DNA of 64,000 nucleotides from Perca fluviatilis (GCF_010015445.1 NC_053118.1:5907781-5971780), one strand, 5' to 3'; shown: positions 1 to 11,790, counted from the first letter of the stretch. The notes: generated by a model not told the origin, from the letters alone. Made by a program: numbers and translations.

Positions 1-205
1 GTTCAGCAGGACGCAGCATGACATTGCAGGGCATCGCTGAGCTCAGCAGGGAGTGCAGCAGGACCACGGCGACAGCTGCAACCAGGATCTTGGTGCCAAC
101 GTTCTCCAAGGAAATACGCTGGGGGAAAAAAGCATAAGGACTCCGGGGAGTAAACTCCCCAGAAGCTAGGATTAGTAACAAGCATTTCTGGGACGGGCTG
201 CACAC
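1..205 (-). repeat. Interspersed repeat fragment, same family as 13534-13995
   Basis: Read on the minus strand, positions about 120-200 match 13550-13615 on the plus strand, including the shared words CCCAGAAATGCTTGTTACTA and GGGGAGTTTACTCCCCGGAG. The copy is cut by the window edge. The short reading frame it contains is part of the repeat and is not a gene. The family is probably the 3' region of a LINE or SINE, judged from the fuller copy at 13.5-14.0 kb. Confidence 0.6.
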
Positions 206-969
206 AAATAATAATAGTAATAGTAACAGTAATAGAAAGGGAGAGGAGAGAGCAGCTCAGTGTGTCAAAGGAAGGAAGTCCCCCGGCAGTCTAGAACTAT
301 AACAGCGTAACTATAACAGGTAAGGACACACCTCTGAATTTCTGGGGCCTGTTTCACAAAACCAGGATAAGGGATTAAGCCGGGATTTCCCAGTTATCCT
401 GGCTCAATTTAGCCTTGACTCGGTTTCACAAAAGCGGAGGCACATAAATCACCATGGAGATTTATTCTGTGCAGCTAGCCTGCTCCTGACCAGGCTAACA
501 GCCAGGATTTATTTAATCCTGGAACCTTTTCTGTTCATCCAGCACTGGTTTTACCCTATTGTTATTATCAGCCTGGATTAAAATACAGCATATTGCTGTT
601 CATTTAAGAAAAGTTATTAGTTAAAGTTGTGACCATTATTTTTTTATAATTATTCATGTGACAGTCATTGTTACTGTTATATTGCTGTATGAAGACTGAT
701 GTTCATATTGTTGTTAGAAGTTTGATGAATATATTATGGCAGTTTTTGAGATGATTAGAAAAGGCTGATAAAATTTAAAATGTGTTTCAAATGAAGTCTG
801 TTACTAAGGGCAATATATACAATGCTGTACATTTCTATAGTTGACCAATGCACCTTGAATTATTTTAGTTGAGAATTAATTTTTTTATTATTCTTTAACA
901 ATAAGGATTGTGTTTATTCCTCTTTCATGTGCATTGTATTTGGAATTCTTAGCACACAATTTGTGTTGT

Positions 970-1064
970 CCAGTAAACTGGGACTATAATTTGGGAGGAT
1001 TGAACAATTTTAAGAACATATTCTTATTGTACAATCCTCCCAAATTATAGTCTTAGTTCACTGG
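970..1064. repeat. Inverted repeat inside the PIF/Harbinger-like element
   Basis: Arms at 970-1008 and 1026-1064 are close to complementary, with core GACTATAATTTGGGAGGATT against AATCCTCCCAAATTATAGTC and an AT-rich loop of about 17 bases. It could form a hairpin in single-stranded DNA or RNA. It may be a trace of an older insertion or a structural part of the MITE. Confidence 0.7.
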
Positions 1065-1525
1065 ACCAGTAACTATCTAGTGATGTAGGCTACTGTACAT
1101 TCATATAACAACAGGTAGAGGACAACTCAATGGTTTTTGAACTTTTTTGCTGGGGGGAAATAGCTGATGAATATACTCTGTTCCATTCATGTTTACAGTG
1201 TGCATGGAATTTATCACTTAATTATCTTTATAGTTTCTAGATTTTAGTCCAATTTCTTCAGTGTCTTTATTTTCTATGTCCATACAGTATATGAGGGAGC
1301 AAGGCATATAATATGTAGAGAAAGAAACTCGTCCTCTATAAAAAATAAAAAAAACGCGACCGACTGAATGCTAGTCTAAAAATATCCATTTATGAACTAC
1401 TGCTCTTAACTGAAACCATTCAATGAGTCACTGTCATTTGCAAAAACTAACAGTTGTATGCTACACTTTGCATTAAAAGCGAGCAGTGGAAGTTAATATG
1501 ACTTAGGAAATTTATATTTTAGCCC

Positions 1526-1526
<1 letters not shown>

Positions 1527-1573
<47 letters not shown>

Positions 1574-1579
1574 GAGAGG
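1527..1579. repeat. (GA)n microsatellite
   Basis: This is a run of AG dinucleotides with one interruption (GATAG), inside the element at 345-2158. Confidence 0.95.
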
Positions 1580-2161
1580 GAGGAACAGAGTGAAAGAGAT
1601 ATTTACGCATCATATTTTAGCGTTGTAGAAAATTGATCTTGATGGTAAATTTCAAGGCAAAGAGTACAACTGTTAATTTGTGAAAATGATTAGTAGCCTA
1701 ATCCTTGAATGGTATGATTATGACGGTTTCAATTCAGAGCAGTGGTTAGTTATGTTTAGGCTGCTTACGCATTCAGTCGGTCCGTGATCGTCTGCTGCGC
1801 TTTTTACGGCCGCTGTTTCATTACAGCGGCCGTGTTTATTTTCTTTTTATACAAATCATGTGTTTCACGTCATCATACTTCCACAAGAAGCTGCTGCTCA
1901 CTCTGTATAAAGTATGTACAATACGTATTCTCCATTTTGGCATCACTAAATCTGTGATCGACCTCGCGGTCTTTTGAGGAAAGCCGTGGACGCGCATCTA
2001 TCTGAATTACTTCAGCCTGGCTCAACCTAGTCGCTCCTCCTCAGCCTGGCTTGGCCTTCGTGAAACGCACCAAGCCAGGATGCACAGATTAGACTAGGTC
2101 AAGCCTCGCTTTATCAGTTATCCTGGATTTAGATATTCTGCTTTTGTGAAACAGGCCCCTG

Positions 2162-3222
2162 GTCAAAGACTAAGGTTGTTTATCATGGTAGTGTCGATTC
2201 TACAGAGATATGCATTTCCTTTGTTCTAACCCAGTCTGGCCCCGCAGGGAGTGGCTCCCCAAAAGTTGTTTAAACAATAAGTCTTCTAGAGCTTTTACAT
2301 TCATGCTAAATAACAGACATGACCTAATCAATTCTTTAGAAGCTTGAGAAGGTGTGAGCCAGACAAATGCTGATTAGGCTTAATCAGTATTGAAACATTC
2401 CTTCACTCAGTCACACAACAGTTTACATTTTTTACCTAAAAGTATATTGTACTAAAACATAAGCATGGTTTTAACTTTTTTATCTTCAACAACACTTACA
2501 AAATTCTAAATGCTCAAGTGCTATTTTGAGTCTCGTTAGTGGTGTAGAAATAGTGATTTACCCTCTGCCCTGAAAGGTAGCATTAGCAGCTAATCACTGG
2601 TTTGCGCTAGCTTGTTTCAAGCTAGAGACACATTTGATTAGCATGAAAACAGATCCCAGAGAATGGTTAACTCGGGACACGTATGTTATTAACACCTAGA
2701 TTCATTTTGGAATTGTCCTTGTCTTGTCTTTAACTACTGTTTACTGTTCACAGTGTAGACTGCAGATCTTCCAGAAAGTTGTTTCTCTTGGTAACAGCTC
2801 AGGGGAGATAATAAAATCCAATGTCCAATTTGTCCAAATCCAAAATAAAATAATCCAGCAGTTAGGGGGCAACATTATCATTCATCTGGAGTTGTGTTTG
2901 TGTCCCAGTGATGAATGTAAGTCCAATAGTCACTCTCTCTCCTGAGAAGGTAGTGTACAGTGTGATTTTAGGGCTTTTTCTCTGAAAACAGCTGCCTGCT
3001 GCGACAGAAAACAATGCCATGAGAGCGGTGATAGTGAATCAGAACAGTAAGGTTGTGGGCCAGACAGACAAGCTAAAACTCACTGTAAAGCTGTGTAAAG
3101 CTGAGGGGAGCTGCAAATTCAGCTGATTATTTTCTGTACCTTTATCACTATGAACAACTCATTTCACATTGTCACACTGTCATTTGATCCATTATAATGT
3201 AAAAAAAAAAATCTACTCTGCT
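2162..3222. other. No gene seen; possible repeat remnant at its end
   Basis: This is AT-rich sequence. The small reading frame at 2724-2945 starts with TTG, matches no family that I know and has no supporting context. The stretch from about 2965 to 3190, ending in an A-run, has the look of an interspersed repeat 3' end, but I could not define its limits. Confidence 0.4.
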
Positions 3223-3226
3223 TTAA

Positions 3227-3677
3227 AGAGCCCCTATTATACTCATTTTCAGGGTCATATTTGTACTTTTGAGATCTGCTAGAATAGGTTTACATGCTTT
3301 GATGTTCAAAAACATTATGTTTCTCATACTGCCTTCTGAAACACTGAGCTCTTGGCCCGCCTTCCCGAAAAGCCCACTCTGTTGTAATTGGTCAACCAAT
3401 TTCAAACAAGTCACTGGGCGGGCTGTGCTTGCTCAGGCAGCTCCTATATGAAAAACTGGGCTGGCTTTTTCAATCAGTGACACCACTAATTGAGGAATTT
3501 CAAACAGGAATGTGGACGAGGAGTTTTCCGGCAGTTGAGAAAAAGTGCTGTCTGTGGGAGAGAAAGCTCCATTTGGGGTGACATGTGTTTTTTGTACTTT
3601 ATACATCTATTACATAAACCAAAAACTATATAACGCACTAAACGACGGGGGGGGGGGGGAAGCATAATAGGGGCTCT
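3227..3677. mobile_element. TTAA-flanked MITE (piggyBac-like)
   Basis: TTAA target duplications lie at 3223-3226 and 3678-3681. The TIRs are AGAGCCCCTATTAT at the left and ATAATAGGGGCTCT at the right. At 451 bp with no transposase it is non-autonomous. A G-run at about 3648-3658 lies near the right end. A related right end (GCATAATAG...CCCTTTAA) occurs near 48549. TTAA targeting is typical of piggyBac elements, but the TIR does not start with the usual CCC. Confidence 0.75.
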
Positions 3678-4255
3678 TTAAGTATTTAGAAATTGCTATT
3701 TGGCCATAATTTAGCTGTACAGGCTCGCTCACTCCTGCAAACCAGAGGTGTTGGAAGACAACAGTCACTCTAAACCAGTGTTTTTCAACCTTTTTTGAGC
3801 CACGGCACATTTTTTACATAAAAAAAATGCTGCGGCACACCACCAACCAAAAATTTACAAAACATTGTAGCCTAATAAGATCAGAATCTGCATTTTTTCC
3901 TTTTTAAAAATGTATCCATCGCTTTTGCAAGCTTGCATCGATGATCTCGGCCCTACGGTTTAGATCCTGTCACTGCGGGATGCGCGAAAGGTGAGTAGCA
4001 GGGCTCCAGAGTAACTTTCTTCACTAGGAGCACAGTGGCCCCTAAACTGAAAATGTTAGGGGACAACCAGAAAATGTAGGGGCGCACACTGTAAATCAAC
4101 ATGCTAACCAAATATTCACATTTCTACTAATTTTCCCTGTAATACTAATACTTTGATAATAGATGCAGAAATTACAATGTGCTTTTTCAAATTCATTGTC
4201 ACTTTTGAAGACGCAACATATAAGGTAAACTGACAGCCCCATCGCTGTCATGACA

Positions 4256-4395
4256 GTTTCTTTTATTATTGTATTTGTATATTATATTTTAGCCTGTTTT
4301 ATTTTCATCATGACCATTTTTAATTGCTCTTTGATGTTTCATGTAAAGCACTTTTGCTGAAAGGTGCTGTAGAAATAAAGTTGCCTTGCCTTACA
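4256..4395 (+). repeat. L2-group LINE 3' tail
   Basis: The segment ends with the typical teleost L2-type tail words TGTAAAGCACTTTTG and AAGGTGCTGTAGAAATAAAG, followed by a short tandem TTGCC. Only the 3' untranslated end is present, as expected for a copy truncated at its 5' side. Confidence 0.65.
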
Positions 4396-4600
4396 ACCAT
4401 AGACAGTATATAAGAAGCTTACAACCTCAGCCTGTCAGTCAGTCACCAGGGCATTGAAACCACTGTTGTGTAATGTCAACAGCACCGCGACCGCTTTCGG
4501 CTCGCCATTTATATCATATCGCAGCAAATGCTGTCTGCGTGAAGTTATGAAAAACTGTAACTACACTTGAAACCACTTTATCGGCATTTCCGTGACTCAC

Positions 4601-6248
4601 TAGCTAAGTTTCCATCCACTTGTCAATCGAATTATCTGAAGTTCGGTAAAAAAACTCATATGAATAAAGCTGGTGAAATTGTGTTTCCATCCAACAGCTT
4701 TAGAGCGAATAAAAACCTGTGCGTAATGACGTCACATGCTGTTTTGCGATTAAATTGGTATATCGAATTGATTTGAGACATTTTATGGTGTTTCCATTCA
4801 TTTTTGAACTGAATCGCACAAGATTCAAGCGAACTTTTGCGAACAAAGTTTTGCTAGACAAAAGTAGTTGTTAATATTAGAAGCCAAGCTATAGCCTAAG
4901 TTCCGATGGACCTTTGGCTGAGGATCTGATCCAGCTCATCAAAAAGGTGGAACTTGCCTTATATTTTCCCTCCGGCACCGCTGCGAGACAACTCTCTTTT
5001 TTGAGCCGTGTATCGCTGTTTGAGCGCCTTCCATTTACTCCGCAGGACGTCCCACGGCTTGTCGCGTAAGGGACATTCTTAACGCTTTATGTGTTAAAAG
5101 AACAGGGTTTAATATCTAAACAACGATCAATCATCACCAGATGTATCATGGTCATATCTTGTCATGAACACTTAAGCCTGTCAAAAAAACTAAATCGAAA
5201 TCCAACGATTATAAGTTATCTCACGTTAATGTGTCAGATAACATCCATAAGATTTGGACATTGGGTTAGATTTGACCGTTTTAAGTGGTTATGATGAGCA
5301 ATATAGAAGAGGATTTTTTGGTGATGATTGATCGTTGTTTAGGTACATTAAACCATGTTAAGCTTTTTCACATTAGGACTTATAAAGCCAATGAGAACCG
5401 TGGAGAGTCAACCCATAGCCGCTCCTCTGCCCTGAAGCAGAAACGCTTTATGTCAGATAACGTCCATAATAATTGGACTTTGGGTTAGATTATTTGACAG
5501 TTTTCCGTGGTTATTATGGGTAATATGAGAGAGAAATTTGGTGATGATTGATCATTGTTTAGGTACATTAAACCACGTTAAGCTTTTTCCTCACCATATT
5601 AATCATATTAATACGACCACTGATGAAGAAAATATTAACGTGAGATAACTTCTATAATCGTTGGATTTCGATTTAGTTTTTTTGACAGGCTTAAGTGTTC
5701 ATGACAAGATATAACCATGATAAATCTGGTGATGATCATCGTTGTTTAGATACATTAAACCACGTTAAGCTTTTTCAAGTTAAGCGTTTAATGTCCCTGT
5801 CATAACTGTTGGTCATTTCCTTCGCGAGCTCCTGATAAATGATGGCGTTTCTTAGATTTTTGCTATCTAAAAAAACAGTTGTTATAATTTTTCTGGTAAA
5901 TTAAATTAAAAAAGTATCTCGTCTCCTCGTTTGTCCACTTACATCTGTTTTTGTTTTGCAAACAGAGCGGAAATACTGGGCGGAAATGAACTGAAACTTC
6001 TTCTTCTTCGTTTTATTGCGGGTTGCAACCATAAAATGACCTAAAACTTAATCGCAATTCATTATTTATTCGGCAAATAACGTTTCCATCAGCGTTTATC
6101 GCATAAACCGTATATCGATCAAGAGAAAATCCGATGAGACCGAACGTATATATTCATGAAATTCAGTCGGATTTTACTGTTTCCATAAGGCATTTTTCAT
6201 TCGATATCACTTAATTCGGATAAAAACGGGTCGATGGAAACATAGCTA
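4601..6248. mobile_element. TIR element with repeated GTTTCCAT motifs
   Basis: The left end TAGCTAAGTTTCCATC pairs with the right end GATGGAAACATAGCTA with one mismatch. Because TAGCTA is itself a palindrome, the exact end and the TSD cannot be fixed. Both termini carry further spaced GTTTCCAT motifs. The centre (5060-5800) is a set of direct and inverted repeats. There is no coding capacity. A related fragment may lie at 8570-8700. The superfamily is unknown. Confidence 0.6.
5060..5800. repeat. Direct and inverted repeat cluster
   Basis: Positions 5090-5235 are close to the reverse complement of 5635-5790 (for example CTTAAGCCTGTCAAAAAAAC against TTTTTTTGACAGGCTTAAG). Between them, 5236-5370 and 5455-5590 are diverged direct copies (shared TGGTGATGATTGATC and TTAAGCTTTTTC). 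The block is therefore a palindrome whose loop is a tandem pair. It is probably part of the structure of the element at 4601-6248. Confidence 0.7.
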
Positions 6249-6881
6249 CTGTGACTTCAACAAAACTGCAAAGCCGACGTAGTTTGCATCGTCTGCAGCT
6301 CTGCGAGTGTGTGCGTTTGTGTTAGAGCTCTGCTCTCTGTCAATTTTCAGAGAGGACAGATAAGCTTGCGCTTAAGCGCTCTCAGGTACCAAAATTTAAA
6401 CGTATAACGTGTAAAAAGGGGGGGCAAATTTACTGGTCGCACATGTGCGACTGGATGTAAAATTCAGTCGCGCACTCAAATTTTGGTCGCAAAATGCGAC
6501 CATTTGATCGCAGTCTGGAGCCCTGTGGCAGTAATTCTATCGTCTTAAATCAACTATTGCGCTATGCCACCTACTGATACAGATTAGTATTTCATTTCTC
6601 TGCCAGTCATCATATTGCAGGCACAGATGCGCAACAACAGCAAATTATTTGCATTGACCAATTAAGTAAAATCGGATAATTTCTCACGGCACACAGGACG
6701 ATCTCTCACGGCACACTAGTGTGAACACAACTGTTGTAAAAAACAACGGCTAGCTTACAAATCATTCACAAAATCTGATTCTGCTCAGTGTCAAATTTAA
6801 AAATAAGAATGTATATCATGATCTTGCAAAGTGACTAAACCTTCACCAATCTGCTTTTATACTGAGTAGCCTTAGCCTTAG

Positions 6882-6883
<2 letters not shown>

Positions 6884-6930
<47 letters not shown>
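6884..6930. repeat. (TG)n microsatellite
   Basis: This is an uninterrupted TG run of about 47 bases, next to the truncated right end of the Charlie-like hAT. Confidence 0.97.
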
Positions 6931-6933
<3 letters not shown>

Positions 6934-7920
6934 CGGTATCAGTTATGGCCTCAGCATTTGTTAATTGAATTAGTAGAAGAGTAATTAAAGAGATGCATGA
7001 GCTGGCTGAAAAAAGGAAGACCACAGCTTCATCCATGGCCAAAGCTGCTAACACAGGTCCTCATGTGAAGTCATTACTGGAGTGCTGATGCCACTGAAAT
7101 CAACTGCAGTGAACACCACACTGACAGTGTTCCAAATGATGAATGAACGATGTCAGCCATATTAAATGTTCTAGAGGTGAATATAACGTACATTTGTAAG
7201 ATTTACATCTTTGCAGCAATTAAATTTGCCTATATTCTTTATGGCAAGTAATATGTATTTTCATTCCAGAGAGTTAACTGCATCTCACCTATAAATCCTT
7301 ATTGGTCAAGCCCTTCCATGTGAGTACAGTCTTCCTGCGCCCCATTATTATGTCTCCTGCTAGCTGCCCCGTATGAGACGTCAGGACCGTTGGTTTTCCC
7401 ATCATGCAGCGTGGTGCAGGGTGGCATATGTCAGTAGCAGCACAAAGAGCCAGCAAAACGTCTGTCAAAGGAAGGGATGGCCTTCACCAAAGTGTCCCAA
7501 ATTAATTTAAGCCAATGGAAAGTGCTGATTCTTGTCAGTGCCATCTGGAGTGTGTCCCCTGGTGTTCTAACAGCGTTAGAAGATTACAGGAAATGGGGGT
7601 TTGAAAAAGAGAGGTAAAAGGCACAGAGATTTTGAAACAAAACAGTGAAGACATGACGTTCTTCAGCAGCCATAGTGTGGCTGAAGTGTGGCACTGTAAA
7701 AGAGAAACATTTATTTTTTATAATTAATTGATTGACAATGCATTTAAATACAAACGCCCATCATTTAAATTTTCATTTGAGTAATGAAAGTCATTTAACA
7801 TATTGCATGATAAAATTATAAAAGAATAAGTGGAAAAAGACATATAGTAACAGAAATATTCCTAAGAACAGCAGCTGACTGCCCATCAGTAGCCATGCTT
7901 CCATTGAATTGTCAAGCTAA
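6931..7920. other. No recognised gene or repeat
   Basis: The sequence is mixed in composition, with no reading frame above about 60 codons that looks real and no TIR or TSD pair that I could find. Confidence 0.4.
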
Positions 7921-7924
7921 TTTT

Positions 7925-8215
7925 AAATGAACTTTTGAAAGGTTGCAAACCTTTAATCTCAAAACCGTGTACACCGTTTTGCTACGGTTTCCGTGTTGAA
8001 CAACATGTTTGCGCGCAACGGCGTGAAACGGTGTGCAACGGTGTGCAACGGCTTTGAGATGTGTTTTCTCTTGTTTGGTGGGTGTGTCTCTCGTTTATTG
8101 GCTGTGTCACCCAATCAGCAGAGACGTGTGTAATACGTAATAAATGGTAATAAAAAGGCAGAGCGCTTGCACACACAACCGAGTGTTCAACGCACCCCTG
8201 TTTCAGTTAAAAAAA
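7925..8215 (+). promoter_or_regulatory. Possible transposon leader with TATA-like box
   Basis: There are repeated ACGGTGTGCAACG words, then a CCAATCAG box (8112-8119), then a TATA-like AATAAAAAGGC (about 8150-8160) about 40 bases further on, in a GC-richer block. This layout resembles the promoter-leader of an autonomous fish transposon, but no coding sequence follows. The call is an inference from motif spacing only. Confidence 0.3.
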
Positions 8216-9250
8216 AAACATGTTGCTATGTTTTGTCGGGGAACGTTGCCCTAGTTTGCAGCAAATAATCTAGGCTGCTAAATAGGAAGTTGGTGCTATA
8301 GCCTACGCATGGCTGTAATACACCAGTAAACAGAGTAGAAGAAGTAGATGTGGTTAACCAGAAACAAAACAAGCCACCTTGGCCATCTAACCTCATCAAA
8401 CCCATGTACAACAGTTCAGAATTTGGCTATATTGGGCAGGTTTTCAGCTAGTATTGGCCATGTTTGCTGTCTGGAGACGAAGACACACTATGGGAATATC
8501 CAGGAAGACGCCGACAGAGCAAACAGCTGATCAGTCCTGTGAGTTAAATGTTTGCCATGTCAGAACTTATTTATTATTCGCGTTTCCATATCCTATTCAG
8601 TGCATCAACTCTTATTTCACAGAGGTTGTATTTCAGTCAATTAAGTGTATTTCGAATTTTGCCGTTTCCATACAACTTTTCTAATGTGATATTTCAAATT
8701 GCATAAAGAAATGTATATATGCATATTTTATTTTTATTCAAATATGTGAATAAAAACAAGACTAGTGACAGAGGGCTACTCATTTATTGATTTTACAAGC
8801 AGGCCATAGCCAGGATTTTAGAGTTCTTGAGTCCAAATTTCCCCAGAGAAACCCTACCATTTCAAGAACTTTTTAACTATAGCCACAACAACTCTGTAAA
8901 TTAAAAAAAGAAAAGAAATCACATTTATTTTATGTTTCATTATATTTCTATCTATATTTATTATCTCCATACATGATTATCCAAAAGCTGTTTTAAGAAT
9001 GTATTTGTTAATGAAAACAGTAAAAATGCACCACGATACTGTGAAAAGATATTACTGTTAAACTTAAAAAAGTTATTTGCATGTATTTTAACTCAAACAA
9101 CCCCAAAGACATGACCTATGTCGTGGCTATAATCCTAATATCAAGAAACAGTAGGCTTTTCCAAATCTTTGATGTAAAAAAAACTCTCTTTAGTTAGCGT
9201 AACAAGATACTCTCTACAGTATCTACCATTATAGTGAAAGTAAGTACTAC
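8216..9250. other. No gene; possible fragment of the GTTTCCAT-type repeat
   Basis: Around 8575-8700 there are spaced GTTTCCATA motifs like those in the ends of the element at 4601-6248, suggesting a diverged fragment. The remainder is AT-rich with no coding signal; the small frames at 8226-8684 overlap on both strands and match nothing that I know. Confidence 0.3.
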
Positions 9251-9525
9251 TGTAAATCAGCCAACCCCAATTAGTGGCCCGCCAGAGACAAATGTCTGGC
9301 CTGCGCTGACCCAGTGGCATTCACTTGTTATAATCAACATGAACTAAATATCCGCGGCTCTGATTTCTTTTGAAATCAGCCCACACCTTTCACTTGACCT
9401 TTGGCCTTACGGCGTGCTTACGTAAGACGTGCTTTGTGAGAATTGCTGACTTTGCGTACTCGTCTCTACTTGACTAGTGTCACACACACAGAGTAGCCAC
9501 AGCTGCTCGCCAGCTAGCCCTCTGT

Positions 9526-9690
9526 CATGCCAAGGACTGACCACTTTGTCACAAAAGACAATGAAATCAACATGTCATTCGCCAAGAAGCAGAAGGTAGA
9601 CCAGGAGAACTGTCAGTTGACAACCTGAAGCGGCACTTGAACTCTATTCATGCTGCCAGTTTTAATGACATCCTCTTCTTCGTGAGTCAG
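9526..9690 (+). pseudogene. hAT transposase N-terminal fragment (BED-type zinc finger)
   Basis: A start codon at 9526 opens a frame with a lysine-rich KKQKVDQEN segment typical of the N-terminus of zinc-finger hAT transposases. After a frame change near 9620 the sequence encodes VDNLKRHLNSIH, which resembles the end of a BED-type finger (LKRHxxxxH). The region between, holding the two zinc-binding cysteines, is missing. It is a remnant of at most 55 codons with no TIRs found. Moderate to low certainty. Confidence 0.4.
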
Positions 9691-10145
9691 CTGACGGCCA
9701 GTGGACTGCAGAGGCAAAAAGGCTATATACTATATCGTTGTTATAGTGCACTGGATAGTAAGGGTGTGTATATGTCTGAGCATTTAAAAAACGTCCCATC
9801 TTTTTAAAAGGGGTTAGTTAATTTAATATTTCATGTCCATAGAGTTGGGGGCCTTGCAAGAGACAGACCAAAAACAGAATGATCAAAACTGGTGCAGCAG
9901 AGGCTGCATTATTCTGATATTTAATCCCTTATACTCGTCAAGCCTTGATGCAACACACTGGCTACAGTTTGTAACTAAGCTTTCAGTTTAACATTTGGAT
10001 TCCCCAAGCCCAAGCTGAAATCTTTTTCTTAAACTTAACAAAGCTCCTTCAAAGCCACAGAAGACATTCAACTGTTTTTACAGGCTGAGTAGGACTCCCC
10101 ACAATGAGTAAACTTTGGAATTGTACTCTAATTTTTACACTTTAA
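9691..10145. other. No recognised feature
   Basis: No reading frame, TIR or tandem repeat of note was found. Confidence 0.4.
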
Positions 10146-10245
10146 ACTTAAAGCTACAATCGTGTAAGAATTTCCCCCATCTAGCGGTGAAATTGTATAT
10201 GACAACCAACTGAATATTACTTTCTAGCCCTTCCTCCTAACCAGA
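10146..10245 (+). repeat. Fragment of a TTAA-type interspersed repeat
   Basis: TTAA at about 10148 is followed by AGCTACAATCGTGTAAG and CATCTAGCGGTGAAATTG, words that I recognise from a very common teleost short repeat. Only one end is visible, so the limits are uncertain. Confidence 0.45.
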
Positions 10246-11113
10246 AATTATCTCTCTCCATCGTTTAGATGCAGCTGTTCTAGCCACTCCAATATTAACT
10301 TTGGTCTTGTTGCTTTGCCTGTCGCGTTGTCGTTTTAGTTCACTTTTTCGCTTCCCTGGTGAGTAATCTCCCCATTGCATTCATCACGGTGCCGCTACCA
10401 TCGGCCCCCCAGAGCGGCTGTTCTACACGAGTGTGCCCGACTGCCACCTACTCGGCCGTTGGCTGAGCTTTCTGCACCGCGGACCAGCGCCCTGGTAAAC
10501 TGCCCACATTGTCCTGACCAGAGGTCTGTGTTCGAAAACTCTGGCAAACCAGTTTCTCATCAGCCATTGTCTTTTTCCATCCAAACTATCATTTTTCACT
10601 GGTGGGTAACTGATGTGAAACCAAATGACTCTAATGAAAATAAGTCTAAATAACTACATCAAGACTTTTGATAACTATCCTCCTATTTATTGGAAATGTT
10701 TAGCTTAATCCCAGGCCTGACTCAAATATTTTTCTGACAACATTGGGCATATTATTCAGATGCTAGACTATTTTACCACTTTAGATTTCCAGCTCCGACG
10801 ACTCTCACTCCCCCATCTCTTCTGACTTTACCCTCTGAAACATTTTCTCTCCGTCCTATAGTCAAAACAGTTAAAGCACAAAGAAGAACACTTCACCCAA
10901 GGAAAAAGTCCAACTAATCTAAGTCAACTTGGTAGCACCAAAGGCTTTAAAATCTGCCACTTAAACACCCGAAGCCTTGTTCCCAAACTAGACGAATTAA
11001 AAATCTTGCTTGGACAGTCGAAAGCACATATAATGGAAATCTCAGAATCATGGTTAACTCCCAGTATTCCTGATTCTTTTCTTTCCATTGAACATTATGA
11101 AATGTATCGTAAA

Positions 11114-11169
11114 GACCGCACTGGTAAGACCGCACTGGTAAGACCGCACTGGTAAGACCGCACTGGTAA
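11114..11169 (+). repeat. Four tandem copies of a 14-bp unit
   Basis: The unit GACCGCACTGGTAA repeats four times without error, then starts a fifth time and runs into GGCGGCGGAGTG. The ancestral LINE sequence is expected to have one copy (RKDRTG followed by GGGV). Because 14 is not a multiple of three, the expansion breaks the frame. Confidence 0.95.
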
Positions 11170-11499
11170 GACCGGCGGCGGAGTGGCCTTGTATGTGAGT
11201 AAGAAATATGCGCACCTAATAGCAAAATTTGAAACTGAAACTGAAACATTAAGGACCCTTTTTTAACGATCTGAAACACAAGTATCAAACGTGAAACGCA
11301 AGTAGCTGTGTGGGCGGATCTCGGGCACTGTTGCTATTATACCGGCGGGATAATTGAGTCTTGCACCCGACGCAAATCTAAAATGGGTTGGTCTGAAGTA
11401 GCTAGGTGTGGTTTGGGTGTAATGTGCAATAAACCAATCAGAGCTTCATCTCACATTCCCTTTAAGAGGAGAATTGTTCCATGGCGGATTGCTATTATA

Positions 11500-11790
11500 A
11501 CAGCGGATTTGCCTGGCACACGCCAGCGGGAGCTGTCCGGGATGCGGCAAGTAATAAATGCCCGTCTTGACCGGGTGGCGATTTTGATGCGGCCTCTCGG
11601 GCCCATCTCCTCAAGTCTGGAGAGGATTGCTGCAGACATGGAGCGTGGGCCTCTAGACGCACCACCTGCTCCTGTTGTGCCCCTTCCTCCTCCCCCCACT
11701 CCATCTCCGTCCACCCGCTCCACCAGGAGCGCATCGCGCATAATTGCCACTCCCAGACCAGATCCTGCCGGAGTGTCCAATCCCACCGTA
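11500..11790 (+). pseudogene. PIF/Harbinger Myb-like partner protein, C-terminal fragment
   Basis: The plus strand encodes a segment with RLDRVAILMRPLG, then SSSLERIAADMER (a short predicted coiled coil), then a proline/serine-rich run with PLPPPPTPSPSTRSTRS. This pattern is typical of the tail of the Myb/SANT-like DNA-binding protein carried by PIF/Harbinger elements beside the nuclease. The Myb domain itself is not visible. The frame stays open for 215 codons (11308-11955) but overlaps the antisense nuclease remnant, so its full length is not meaningful. Confidence 0.5.

Larger units (their letters stand above)
345..2158. mobile_element. PIF/Harbinger-like non-autonomous transposon
   Basis: The ends are inverted repeats: GGGCCTGTTTCACAAAA at the left and TTTTGTGAAACAGGCCC at the right. 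They are flanked by the direct repeat CTG (342-344 and 2159-2161), which fits the CWG/TWA 3-bp target preference of PIF/Harbinger elements. The interior is AT-rich, has no transposase that I recognise, and carries an inverted repeat (970-1064), a (GA)n run and a GC-rich hairpin (about 1805-1832, ACGGCCGCTG / CAGCGGCCGT). It is probably a MITE moved in trans. The superfamily is inferred from TIR and TSD only. Confidence 0.75.
3999..6525. mobile_element. hAT-like element nested in the Charlie-like copy
   Basis: The TIRs are CAGGGCTCCAGA at the left and TCTGGAGCCCTG at the right, and the right subterminal region is rich in GGTCGCA/TGCGACC motifs. The 8-bp flanks (GTGAGTAG and TGGCAGTA) do not form a clean duplication, so the TSD is unproven. 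The interior holds an L2-type LINE tail (4256-4395) and another TIR element (4601-6248). No transposase was recognised. Confidence 0.65.
3776..6723. mobile_element. hAT-Charlie-like element, split by a nested insertion and cut at its right end
   Basis: The left end starts CAGTGTTTTTCAACC and is followed by words such as GCCACGGCACATTTTT and GCGGCACACCACC. The right part (6526-6723) has the matching CTCACGGCACAC repeats. The outermost right TIR is missing because the sequence breaks after CACTAGTGTG. About 2.5 kb between the halves is the nested element at 3999-6525. No transposase remains, so this is a short non-autonomous copy. Confidence 0.7.

Noticed and set aside
2724..2945. 73-codon frame at 2.7 kb
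   Set aside because: It starts with TTG, matches no known family, and has no splice or promoter context.
3999..6525. An exact 8-bp target duplication for this hAT-like element
   Set aside because: The flanking octamers GTGAGTAG and TGGCAGTA do not match well enough; the TSD is left unproven.
7925..8215. Host gene promoter
   Set aside because: A TATA-like box and CCAAT are present, but no exon follows and the GC-rich tandem words look like a transposon leader.
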